Shown: piece by piece, positions 1-4,466 of the stretch
Numbering within the stretch: the first letter of the stretch is position 1
How the letters are laid out: each line of letters starts with the position of its first letter
NCBI GenBank assembly: GCA_003661865.1
Contig: QMWY01000107.1
Span: 1 to 5,130, forward strand
Reading direction: 5' to 3'
Length of the DNA: 5,130 nucleotides
Origin: Thermoprotei archaeon
GTDB lineage: Archaea; Thermoproteota; Thermoprotei_A; Sulfolobales; Ignisphaeraceae
Notes under the pieces: model-generated
What the model was told of the DNA's origin: nothing
Seen by the model: only the letters and a program-made list of their open reading frames with translations
Database searches by the model: none
Translations under genes and position numbers: made by a program

Positions 1-59
1 ATACGGTAGCGGACATCATCTGGTATGCTGGATAGGTCTATGAACCTCGTATCAACCAT
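1..59 (-). CDS. Start of an unidentified protein, truncated by the window edge
   Basis: Only the first 19 codons are inside the window; the translation begins MVDTRFIDLSSIPDDVRYR. The ATG (57-59) is preceded on the same strand by GAGGTGAT (66-73), which matches the anti-Shine-Dalgarno end of archaeal 16S rRNA, at a spacing of about six bases. This makes it a convincing start and suggests a transcript with a leader, unlike most genes in the window. Four direct repeats lie just upstream (100-169). The innermost includes CATATG, which would sit at TATA-box distance from a start site near position 78. I do not recognise the family from 19 residues. The low GC content of this stretch sets it apart from the genes to the right. 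Confidence 0.6.
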   Translation of the reverse strand, partial: MVDTRFIDLSSIPDDVRYR

Positions 60-142
60 CAGCAATCACCTCTGATAGTCGTTAAAGAATACAGCTCTGT
101 CATATGCCAGTCTGATATGCCAAGTAGCGCTCATGGTTGATA
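50..142. repeat. 10-bp inverted repeat pair, TATCAACCAT
   Basis: TATCAACCAT at 50-59 recurs inverted as ATGGTTGATA at 133-142. The left copy is the first ten bases of the coding sequence of the partial gene. The right copy overlaps the third direct repeat. The 73-bp spacer is too long for a simple hairpin. It may be chance, or a duplicated fragment of the gene start. Confidence 0.35.
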
Positions 143-169
143 TGCCAGTCTGAAAATGGTGATATGCCA
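100..169 (-). repeat. Cluster of four direct repeats, unit TGGCATATCA
   Basis: On the minus strand the 10-bp unit TGGCATATCA occurs at 169-160, 147-138 and 122-113. A one-mismatch copy (TGGCATATGA) is at 109-100. The repeat starts are 22, 25 and 13 bp apart. Two copies (102-115 and 140-153 on the plus strand) extend to 14 identical bases, atatgccagtctga. The array lies directly upstream of the leftward gene starting at 59 and downstream of tRNA-Pro. Units and spacers are too short and irregular for CRISPR. They could be regulator-binding sites, replication-type iterons, or the end of a small mobile element. Confidence 0.75.
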
Positions 170-220
170 AATCAGCTTCCACCAATTAGAAGTATTGAGA
201 ACACAGTATATTAGTTTATT

Positions 221-297
221 TGGTGGGGCCGCGGGGATTTGAACCCCGGACCACGGGGGCCCAAGCCCCGCATTCTACCAAGCTAAACTACGGCCCC
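221..297 (-). tRNA. tRNA-Pro (TGG anticodon), CCA encoded
   Basis: On the minus strand the acceptor arm is GGGGCCG paired with CGGCCCC, followed by discriminator A and an encoded CCA (221-223). The D arm holds AGCTTGGTAG. The anticodon stem is CGGGG/CCCCG with the seven-base loop CTTGGGC, so the anticodon is TGG (261-263), reading CCA proline codons. The T arm is CGGGG-TTCAAAT-CCCCG. All stems close without an intron. The D stem is weak (GTTT with GAAT, including G-U pairs). It lies downstream of the 143-residue gene on the same strand. Bases 298-358 between them hold no gene; AAAATAA near 336-343 is at best a weak promoter-like core. Confidence 0.97.
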
Positions 298-358
298 TAG
301 GGCTGGGTGAGCCTAATGCTGTTTTTGAGGAGAGGGTTATTTTCTCTTCTGTTCTTGG

Positions 359-790
359 TTAGGGTGCCTGGGCTTCTACTGCTAGCTGCGGGGCTGTCGG
401 TGCTACTGCTACCTCCTCTCCTCCTCTGGATATAGCCTTGTTCACAAGTGCTAGGAGTGTATAGTACAGCAGTTCTCGGCTGGGCTGCGGCTCCCCTATC
501 CCTAGTATCTCGGCTACTGCCCTACCTGACTCCTCATCGCCTTCGAGTGCGCAGAGCACCTTCTCGGCTAGGTACATGATCATGCGTGGCCCGCTTTCCA
601 AGGCCTCAACGCTTCTCATAACCTTTCTGAAGAGGTCTATGCTCCACTCAGAAGCCTTCTCCAGGTTGAAGATGTGGTATGCATACGTAACTATTGAGGA
701 GCTGAGGGACTCATCCACCTCCTCATCTATAAGCAGGGCGTCGAGGGCTAGCATGAGCTTCGACGTGCTCTCCCCGCATGTGTAGACCAT
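359..790 (-). CDS. Unidentified 143-residue protein between two tRNA genes
   Basis: The reading frame stays open upstream into tRNA-Thr, but the sensible start is the ATG at 788-790, which gives a protein beginning MVYTCGESTSK. Upstream codons would be read through the tRNA, and no other start codon occurs in frame between. A TATA-like AATATAAGC (830-838) predicts transcription from about 809, leaving a leader of roughly 20 bases with no clear Shine-Dalgarno sequence. The protein looks soluble, helical and acidic: an LDALLIDEEVDESLSSS stretch, a middle rich in Leu, Ala, Glu and Lys, and a low-complexity tail of Ala, Val and Pro (VAVAPTAPQLAVEAQAP). It has no signal peptide, membrane segment or metal motif. 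I do not recognise the family. Confidence 0.75.
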   Translation of the reverse strand: MVYTCGESTSKLMLALDALLIDEEVDESLSSSIVTYAYHIFNLEKASEWSIDLFRKVMRSVEALESGPRMIMYLAEKVLCALEGDEESGRAVAEILGIGEPQPSRELLYYTLLALVNKAISRGGEEVAVAPTAPQLAVEAQAP

Positions 791-829
791 TCTGGTTAAC
801 CCGGTGCAAGAAGTTGTGGCTAGGCATTG

Positions 830-838
830 CTTATATTC
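830..838 (-). promoter_or_regulatory. TATA-like element for the gene at 359-790
   Basis: AATATAAGC on the minus strand resembles an archaeal TATA box, about 25 bp ahead of a predicted start site near 809 and 44 bp ahead of the ATG. It also lies between tRNA-Thr and the gene, which supports separate transcription of the gene. Confidence 0.5.
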
Positions 839-873
839 TGTGAGGCTTCTTAGGCAAAACAACAGCCGTTTTA

Positions 874-967
874 TGGAGCCGCCGGCGGGATTTGAACCCG
901 CGACCACCGGCTTTCGCGGCGCCGGGGCTTACGAGGCCGGCGCTCTACCGGGCTGAGCTACGGCGGC
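874..967 (-). tRNA. tRNA-Thr (CGT anticodon) with a 17-nt intron, CCA encoded
   Basis: On the minus strand the acceptor stem is GCCGCCG with CGGCGGC, then discriminator T and an encoded CCA (874-876). The D arm is GCTC-AGCCCGGTAG-AGC. The anticodon stem is CCGGC/GCCGG. The T arm is GCGGG-TTCAAAT-CCCGC. The anticodon region reads CTCGTA plus 17 extra bases plus A, so removing the intron leaves the seven-base loop CTCGTAA with anticodon CGT (931-933), for threonine codon ACG. The U discriminator is typical of archaeal tRNA-Thr and supports the identity. A TATA-like box at 991-1001 is correctly placed for its transcription. Confidence 0.95.
913..929 (-). other. tRNA-Thr intron, 17 nt, at position 37/38
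   Basis: This segment follows A37 and precedes A38, the canonical archaeal site next to the anticodon. TCGT (bases 33-36) can pair with GCGA at the 3' end of the intron (three Watson-Crick pairs and one G-U). That gives a central four-base-pair helix between bulges, as the archaeal splicing endonuclease needs. The inner helix is poor, so this looks like a relaxed rather than a perfect bulge-helix-bulge. The exact ends are ambiguous by one base because of repeated A residues. Confidence 0.85.
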
Positions 968-990
968 TCCCACAGCCTACTTCCCCTAGG

Positions 991-1001
991 GCTATATTAG
1001 C
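991..1001 (-). promoter_or_regulatory. TATA box of the tRNA-Thr gene
   Basis: GCTAATATAGC on the minus strand has its centre about 29 bp ahead of the tRNA 5' end at 967, as expected for an archaeal tRNA promoter. The core is nearly palindromic (CTATATTAG on the other strand) and could also act rightward toward an ATG at 1021. Confidence 0.65.
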
Positions 1002-1020
1002 GCTCTCCTCCATCGGGGTC

Positions 1021-1083
1021 ATGAAGGGGTGGAGTACGCTCATCGCGGGGTCGCTATTGGAGTCTCCTATCATCCCCCCTTAG
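1021..1083 (+). CDS. Possible leaderless 20-residue peptide (speculative)
   Basis: An ATG at 1021 opens MKGWSTLIAGSLLESPIIPP and ends with TAG. It lies about 25 bp to the right of the CTATATTAG core at 991-1001, which is where a leaderless archaeal start would be expected. Nothing else supports it: the peptide is short, has no recognisable motif, and the region 968-1127 otherwise holds only the tRNA promoter. It may simply be an accident of the near-symmetrical TATA box. Confidence 0.15.
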   Translation: MKGWSTLIAGSLLESPIIPP

Positions 1084-1127
1084 CCCTAGTATTCTGAGCC
1101 CTACTAAACCCTGACCGCTCTGCAGAC

Positions 1128-1439
1128 CTAGCCATGTGTTGACAGGGCTTCGTGGAGCTCGTCCTCAAGCATATAGCGTATGTCTAGGGGGTGTACCCTT
1201 ATGAGGTGCAGATAGAAGCCGCGCTTCGTAAAGGGTCCTTTTCCGCATAGCCTACACCACAGCGCTCCGTTCCGCTGCTTAGCTATGAACAGCGCTATCC
1301 TCTCAACCCGGTCCCTAACTACTGAGGCTATGCTGGGCCCCACGATCGATTCTAGGCTATGCCTCGTGGTGAGGCCCGATGCCTTCCTAGCCACGTACTC
1401 CACAAGTCTATCGACAACCGCCTCCAGCCTCAAGCTCAA
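1128..1439 (-). CDS. Small C2H2 zinc-finger protein (103 aa)
   Basis: Residues 1-55 are a basic, helical region of the type MSLRLEAVVDRLVEYVARKA. A single classical C2H2 finger follows: Cys62-x2-Cys65-x12-His78-x4-His83, with a Phe and Leu in the usual core positions (GFYLHL). The last 20 residues are an acidic helix. The protein is probably a DNA- or RNA-binding factor or a protein adaptor; small one-finger proteins are common in crenarchaea and mostly uncharacterised. The start is TTG at 1437-1439, or the in-frame TTG two codons later. An in-frame stop just upstream excludes a longer protein. TTATAA at 1471-1476 predicts transcription from about 1448, nearly leaderless. Confidence 0.85.
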   Translation of the reverse strand: MSLRLEAVVDRLVEYVARKASGLTTRHSLESIVGPSIASVVRDRVERIALFIAKQRNGALWCRLCGKGPFTKRGFYLHLIRVHPLDIRYMLEDELHEALSTHG

Positions 1440-1468
1440 AACCCTTCAAGAGAGGTTAGGGCTGAACA

Positions 1469-1478
1469 GGTTATAAGC
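1469..1478 (-). promoter_or_regulatory. TATA box for the C2H2 zinc-finger gene
   Basis: GCTTATAACC on the minus strand lies in the 50-bp gap after the preceding gene. A start site about 25 bp downstream (near 1448) leaves only some eight bases before the TTG start codon. Confidence 0.6.
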
Positions 1479-1489
1479 AGCGACCTGGC

Positions 1490-1957
1490 TCAGCCCTGAG
1501 CAGCTAGGCACCTCTCAAGAGCCCCAGAGATGGTGTTCTCAACACCGCTCTCCCCTACCCTGATAATCCTCGGCGCCTCAGCACCTATAGTTGCGTAGAA
1601 GAATGCTTGGGGGGCCCCGTCCCACCTAGCCCTTGCAACCACGGTGTTCATGGGAAAGGGGTACGATATCACTAGGTATAGCCTGCGCTCAACAGCTATG
1701 CCCTCTGCACCGAGCAGTGTTCTGAGAACATCCGTACCAGGTGGCTCTACAGCTATGCCCAGCTCCGCAATGCGCGCTGTCCTCCTGAAATCGGCTATCA
1801 CCCTACCACTGCTGAGGTATCTGTACACAACAGCGTCCTCGCTCTCCAAGGCTATCGATGTAAGGTCTGGGAATAGCGCGCTTCGCAGAACCTCGCTGAT
1901 GCCCTCAGCATCTATATCCCTGACCATCTCCAACAGCCTGCAAAGCACATCGCACAC
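1490..1957 (-). CDS. Unidentified 155-residue protein
   Basis: The start is GTG at 1955-1957. A TGA lies two codons upstream, so no longer form exists; a second in-frame GTG three codons on (1946-1948) is an alternative. The protein opens with an amphipathic helix (VLCRLLEMVRDIDAEGISEVLRSAL). A mixed alpha/beta core follows with strands such as DAVVYRYL, RLYLVISYPF and QAFFYATIG, and it closes with a helix (ISGALERCLAAQG). It has no signal peptide, membrane span or metal-binding motif; its three Cys residues are scattered. I do not recognise the family. It follows the 142-residue gene by 29 bp but has its own TATA-like element at 1990-1999, so it may be transcribed both ways. Confidence 0.78.
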   Translation of the reverse strand: MCDVLCRLLEMVRDIDAEGISEVLRSALFPDLTSIALESEDAVVYRYLSSGRVIADFRRTARIAELGIAVEPPGTDVLRTLLGAEGIAVERRLYLVISYPFPMNTVVARARWDGAPQAFFYATIGAEAPRIIRVGESGVENTISGALERCLAAQG

Positions 1958-1986
1958 GGCTCAACGCCGTACTACTACCCTAGCGG

Positions 1987-2415
1987 CTAGGATTTAAGCT
2001 CTGGTTCGCAGAGCCTTGCAACTGCCCTTCTGAGCTGCTCAACAAGCCCCCTGAGCTCCTTAGCCACCTCCGAGATGGGGCTATCGATAACTCCCTTAAC
2101 CCCTATCACCTCAGTACCCAGATCCTCGCCCTCGATGACCTCGGCGTACAGCCCCTGGAGCTCCAGTCCTACGTAGTGCAGGCGTAGCTCTCTGAGGCTA
2201 AGCGATGAGGAATCGCCCTCAACACCGTGAGGGCACTTAGCGTAGACATCTAGCGATATGAATGTACCTCTACCAACATCGATGAGCACAGCCCTCTCGT
2301 GCTCGCTGACATACACCTCTAAGTAAGGTCGGGGCTCCTCAGAGGCGCTGTATACCTTGAAGCCCTGCTCCTCTAACACCTTGCTGATCTCGGTTAGAGT
2401 AGGGCCCGCGCCCAA
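1987..2415 (-). CDS. Unidentified 142-residue protein
   Basis: The only start near the N-terminus is TTG at 2413-2415; an in-frame TAG six codons upstream limits the frame. The stretch AAGGGG about six bases before the TTG could be a weak ribosome-binding site. Residues 5-25 form a helix, TLTEISKVLEEQGFKVYSAS. Beta strands follow (YLEVYVSEHERAVLIDVGRGTFISLDVYA), then a single CPHG, and the C-terminus is a long amphipathic helix (SEVAKELRGLVEQLRRAVARL) that could form a coiled coil. The helix-strand pattern at the start suggests a compact alpha/beta domain. I do not recognise the family. The protein is cytosolic by appearance. It lies 31 bp after the zinc-protein gene. Confidence 0.78.
   Translation of the reverse strand: MGAGPTLTEISKVLEEQGFKVYSASEEPRPYLEVYVSEHERAVLIDVGRGTFISLDVYAKCPHGVEGDSSSLSLRELRLHYVGLELQGLYAEVIEGEDLGTEVIGVKGVIDSPISEVAKELRGLVEQLRRAVARLCEPELKS
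1990..1999 (-). promoter_or_regulatory. TATA-like element for the gene at 1490-1957
   Basis: GCTTAAATCC on the minus strand lies within the last codons of the upstream gene. It predicts a start near 1969, about 12 bases ahead of the GTG. Confidence 0.5.
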
Positions 2416-2445
2416 GGAGAACCCCTTGTCCTAGAAGGGCGTGAT

Positions 2446-2453
2446 GTTATAGG
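2446..2453 (-). promoter_or_regulatory. TATA-like element overlapping the stop codon of the upstream gene
   Basis: CCTATAAC on the minus strand includes the TAA stop (2447-2449) of the 74-residue zinc protein. A start site near 2424 would leave about nine bases before the TTG at 2415. The placement fits, but the element is short. Confidence 0.45.
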
Positions 2454-2671
2454 TAGAGCTTGAGCTCACCGCCGCAGAAGGGGCATCTCCAGTGAAGCTT
2501 GCGGGCGTGGGCCTCGCAGAAGTAAGCGCCGTACTTCTTGTGGCACCTGGGGCAGTAGTAGACAACATCGCTACCTATGTACAGCTTACGCGCGCATATA
2601 CGGCACTTAACGGTGTACCACCCACGGTGACCTGCAGCGTTTGCTCCACGTGGGCTTAGCACCCTTTGCAC
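2447..2671 (-). CDS. Small zinc protein with four metal-ligand pairs (74 aa), RING/treble-clef-like spacing
   Basis: The start is GTG at 2669-2671. The TATA-like core at 2694-2704 is about 28 bp upstream, which suggests a leaderless message. After about 20 basic residues come four ligand pairs: Cys23-x2-Cys26, Cys40-x2-Cys43, Cys52-x2-His55 and Cys63-x2-Cys66. His44 and His60 are further candidates. This C4-C-H-C2 order could bind two zinc ions, either in a cross-braced RING or B-box-like fold or as two successive ribbons. The tail, CPFCGGELKLYL, is a typical zinc-ribbon knuckle. Archaeal proteins of this kind are mostly uncharacterised and may bind nucleic acid or protein. No catalytic domain is attached. 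It diverges from the metallophosphoesterase gene with a 46-bp gap. Confidence 0.85.
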   Translation of the reverse strand: MQRVLSPRGANAAGHRGWYTVKCRICARKLYIGSDVVYYCPRCHKKYGAYFCEAHARKLHWRCPFCGGELKLYL

Positions 2672-2693
2672 CCCCTACAACTCAGCATGGCCT

Positions 2694-2704
2694 AGGTTTA
2701 TTAG
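2694..2704. promoter_or_regulatory. Shared divergent TATA core between zinc protein and metallophosphoesterase
   Basis: AGGTTTATTAG (plus) reads CTAATAAACCT on the minus strand. Leftward, it lies about 28 bp from the GTG at 2671, ideal for a leaderless start. Rightward, it predicts transcription from about 2725, downstream of the ATG at 2718. The rightward use therefore favours the later GTG at 2781 as the phosphoesterase start. It is the only AT-rich core in the 46-bp gap. Confidence 0.5.
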
Positions 2705-2717
2705 CCTTGCTTAGGCT

Positions 2718-3524
2718 ATGAGGTGTGGTGCCACCCTCATAAAGCTGGGCCGCGCCAGCCTTCGCATAGGTGGAGCGGAGGTGAGGAACGGAGGGGATAG
2801 CCCTGCTGTTGAGTACATACATATAGTCGCTACTAGTGATGTGCACAGCCCTGTCTACCTACCCCTCTTCGTAGCCTCGCTGAATAGGCTCAGCATTGGG
2901 AGGAGGCCCGACCTAATCTTGCTGGCAGGCGACATAGTTAACAAGAGCAGCGTTGGGGCGCTAAGACCCGTCCTAGCAGCCCTCAAGAAGCTGGGCCCTG
3001 CACCAATAATAGCCGTGTTCGGGAACGAGGAGTACTTCGAGGATGAGGATAAGTACCTCAGGATGTACCCCGAGATTAAGTGGCTCAATGACGAGACAAC
3101 CTCCCTAGTCGTGAGAGGGGTTAAGGTATGCATTGTAGGGACCCGGGGGGTACTGGAGAGGCCCACACCGTGGCAGCAGAGGAACGTGCCCAACATCCGC
3201 GCCATATACCGGGAGCGCGCCGCAAAGCTCGCTGAGCTCATACGGGAGTGCCGGAGGAGCTGCGACGTAGTAGTACTCTTAACGCACTACGCCCCAACGT
3301 ATGCTACGGTTAAGGGCGAGCCCCCGAACGTCTACCCCTACCTGGGCTATAGGCTCGTAGAGAAGCTGGATCCAAGGTCCAGACCACATATAGCGATACA
3401 CGGCCATGCGCACAACGCGAAGGTTCTCAGGGCGGTAGTGTCCGGTGTTGAGGTGTACAACGTGTCGCTTCCGGCGAGGAGAGGAGTTGCGTACATAAGG
3501 TTCACTGTTAAGGAGAGGCTATAG
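2718..3524 (+). CDS. Calcineurin-like metallophosphoesterase (268 aa)
   Basis: The protein shows the metallophosphoesterase motifs in order: Asp41-x-His43 (TSDVHSP), Gly71-Asp72 (LAGDIV), Gly102-Asn103 (FGNEEYF), His190 (LLTHYAP) and Gly229-His230-x-His232 (IHGHAHN). These bind two metal ions in a double-psi-beta-sandwich fold. It should hydrolyse a phosphomonoester or phosphodiester in the cytosol; the substrate cannot be told. The usual GNHE motif reads GNEE here, so the histidine next to the Asn is replaced by Glu104, a variant known among archaeal members. The start is uncertain. The ATG at 2718 gives a 30-residue extension before the first strand. The GTG at 2781 has AGGTGG seven bases upstream and fits the TATA position and family N-terminus better. 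Confidence 0.9.
   Translation: MRCGATLIKLGRASLRIGGAEVRNGGDSPAVEYIHIVATSDVHSPVYLPLFVASLNRLSIGRRPDLILLAGDIVNKSSVGALRPVLAALKKLGPAPIIAVFGNEEYFEDEDKYLRMYPEIKWLNDETTSLVVRGVKVCIVGTRGVLERPTPWQQRNVPNIRAIYRERAAKLAELIRECRRSCDVVVLLTHYAPTYATVKGEPPNVYPYLGYRLVEKLDPRSRPHIAIHGHAHNAKVLRAVVSGVEVYNVSLPARRGVAYIRFTVKERL
3519..3524. other. Convergent overlapping stop codons in palindrome CTATAG
   Basis: The rightward phosphoesterase ends with TAG at 3522-3524 and the leftward CitG-like gene ends with TAG at 3521-3519. The six bases CTATAG hold both stops, so there is no intergenic space and each transcript's terminator must lie inside the opposite gene. I see no U-rich terminator in the immediate flanks. Confidence 0.9.
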
Positions 3525-4403
3525 CTCGCCAAGGGATATCATCACGTACACCGCGTAGGCGAGCGGCGCCACTGTCCATCCGAGCCTCACCCCCTCTCTC
3601 CTAAGCCTCTGGTCAACAGCTATCAACGCCTTTACAAATCTCTTCACGTCCGCACCCCCGACCAGTCCTTCATACACCTCTCCCAGCCCGTACCTCTGCA
3701 CCTCAGCGGAGACCATGTCTAGGTGCGCTGCGACTATGCAGGAGTTGGTATCACCTCCGCTCCTACGGCACCTAGCAATGGTGTTACGGCTGCGGGAGGC
3801 GAGCTCTAGGTCTAGGGAGTGCCTAACAGCTGGGCACACCTCTCCTAGGCTTTCAAGCACGTCAAACAGCCCTAGGCCCTCTACGCGGATGCTAGACTCG
3901 GTCAACCCCGCCTCCTCAAGAGCTAGGAGGAGGTCCCCACCCACCTGCCTAGCACCCTTTACGAACTCTAGGGCGTCCTGAGTACCTGCGCTAACAAGCG
4001 CATTCCTCATAAACGTTCTGACCTCGCCTAGCGACCCTCCACGCCTAGTCATGTACGCCGCTACTAGGCCTAGGAGAACGGTGGATAGCAACGCAGATAG
4101 GTCGTATTCGCGCCCCGTAACAGCCACAACAGCCCTGAGTGCGTTTGAGAGAAGCGCACCCAAGCCTAGGCCCTGCAGCGTCGTCTCTCCCTGGAACACC
4201 CTGTAGACCCTATCGAACAGCTCCTCAGCCGCGGGTAGAGACGCTATGGACGACTGAATGCAAAGCTCGTAGTCCCCGTAGGGGCTCAGCCTATGGGGGG
4301 CCGCGGGCTTCACATATGCTGAGCAGGCTAAGAACGCCGACCTCAGAATAGATACCGCCGCATCGCTTACTCCTGAGAACACGGTGATGCCCCACAACAC
4401 CAT
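3519..4403 (-). CDS. CitG-family protein (triphosphoribosyl-dephospho-CoA synthase-like), degenerate motifs
   Basis: The 294-residue length and helical pattern fit the CitG family (COG1767). Landmarks in order are: helix AFLACSAYVKPAAPHR (residues 23-38), where archaeal members have KPGNVHR; LGLGALLSNALRAVVAV (79-95); the hydrophobic LSALLSTVLLGLVAAYM (102-118); ESLGEVCPAVRHSLD (184-198) and SRNTIARC (205-212); and a C-terminal LGWTVAPLAYAVYVMISL (274-291), where the family has NPGTxADLTAAALF. CitG makes the citrate- and malonate-lyase prosthetic group from ATP and dephospho-CoA, but archaeal homologues mostly have unknown roles. The Gly-Asn and Asn-Pro-Gly/Asp residues are changed here, so activity may be lost or altered. 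The ATG at 4403 is only some 17 bp from the TATA core, so GTG at 4400 or TTG at 4397 may be the true start. Confidence 0.72.
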   Translation of the reverse strand: MVLWGITVFSGVSDAAVSILRSAFLACSAYVKPAAPHRLSPYGDYELCIQSSIASLPAAEELFDRVYRVFQGETTLQGLGLGALLSNALRAVVAVTGREYDLSALLSTVLLGLVAAYMTRRGGSLGEVRTFMRNALVSAGTQDALEFVKGARQVGGDLLLALEEAGLTESSIRVEGLGLFDVLESLGEVCPAVRHSLDLELASRSRNTIARCRRSGGDTNSCIVAAHLDMVSAEVQRYGLGEVYEGLVGGADVKRFVKALIAVDQRLRREGVRLGWTVAPLAYAVYVMISLGEL

Positions 4404-4414
4404 CTGGGTCTTAG

Positions 4415-4424
4415 GGTATTAAGC
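4415..4424. promoter_or_regulatory. Shared divergent TATA core between CitG-like and DUF1614-like genes
   Basis: GGTATTAAGC (plus) reads GCTTAATACC on the minus strand. Leftward it predicts transcription from about 4395, and rightward from about 4446, three bases before an ATG. It is the only AT-rich core in the gap and repeats the layout of the divergent promoter at 2694-2704. Confidence 0.55.
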
Positions 4425-4429
4425 GTGTA

Positions 4430-4453
4430 CCCATGGGCTAGAGCCCCTATGGG
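4430..4453. repeat. Imperfect palindrome at the rightward start site
   Basis: CCCAT (4430-4434) pairs with ATGGG (4449-4453), and GGGC (4435-4438) with GCCC (4443-4446). The loop is TAGA and two bases (4447-4448) are unpaired. Its centre lies about four bases before the predicted rightward transcription start, so as DNA it could be an operator. The RNA would begin inside it and would not form the full hairpin. Confidence 0.5.
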
Positions 4454-4466
4454 TGCGGCGGGCTGA
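4449..4466 (+). CDS. Five-codon leaderless ORF (MGAAG) ahead of the DUF1614-like gene
   Basis: ATG at 4449 sits 29 bp from the centre of the TATA core, the best-placed start in the region, but runs only five codons to TGA (4464-4466). The DUF1614-like frame begins at the overlapping CTG (4463). Re-reading one C (a -1 shift) would join them as MGAAGLRRFDEL. It may be the true N-terminus with a one-base error or mutation, a regulatory short ORF, or chance. Confidence 0.35.
   Translation: MGAAG

Noticed and set aside
100..169. CRISPR array
   Set aside because: The repeat unit is 10-14 bp with uneven 3-15 bp gaps; CRISPR repeats and spacers are both much longer and regular.
885..901. Duplicate of the tRNA-Pro T arm as an attachment site
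   Set aside because: The shared gggatttgaaccc is simply the conserved T arm of a second functional tRNA.
791..907. N-terminal extension of the 143-residue protein (translation MVAGSNPAGG...)
   Set aside because: It would be read from inside the T arm of tRNA-Thr; the frame is open there only by chance.
892..1083. Rightward 63-codon ORF
   Set aside because: It crosses tRNA-Thr antisense and the tRNA promoter and has a low-complexity Pro/Arg/Ala translation. Only its last 20 codons were kept, as a speculative peptide.
968..1127. Leftward ORF beginning ATGATAGGAG near 1075, and a possible C/D box RNA
   Set aside because: The ORF runs through the tRNA promoter into the tRNA. For the RNA, ATGATA and CGATGAG resemble C boxes, but no CTGA D boxes are correctly placed.
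1644..1997. Rightward 117-codon ORF
   Set aside because: It is antisense to the 155-residue gene, rich in Ser, Thr and Arg as expected of a shadow frame, and has no promoter.
2855..3241. Leftward 128-codon ORF
   Set aside because: It is antisense to the phosphoesterase core, whose motifs show which strand is coding.
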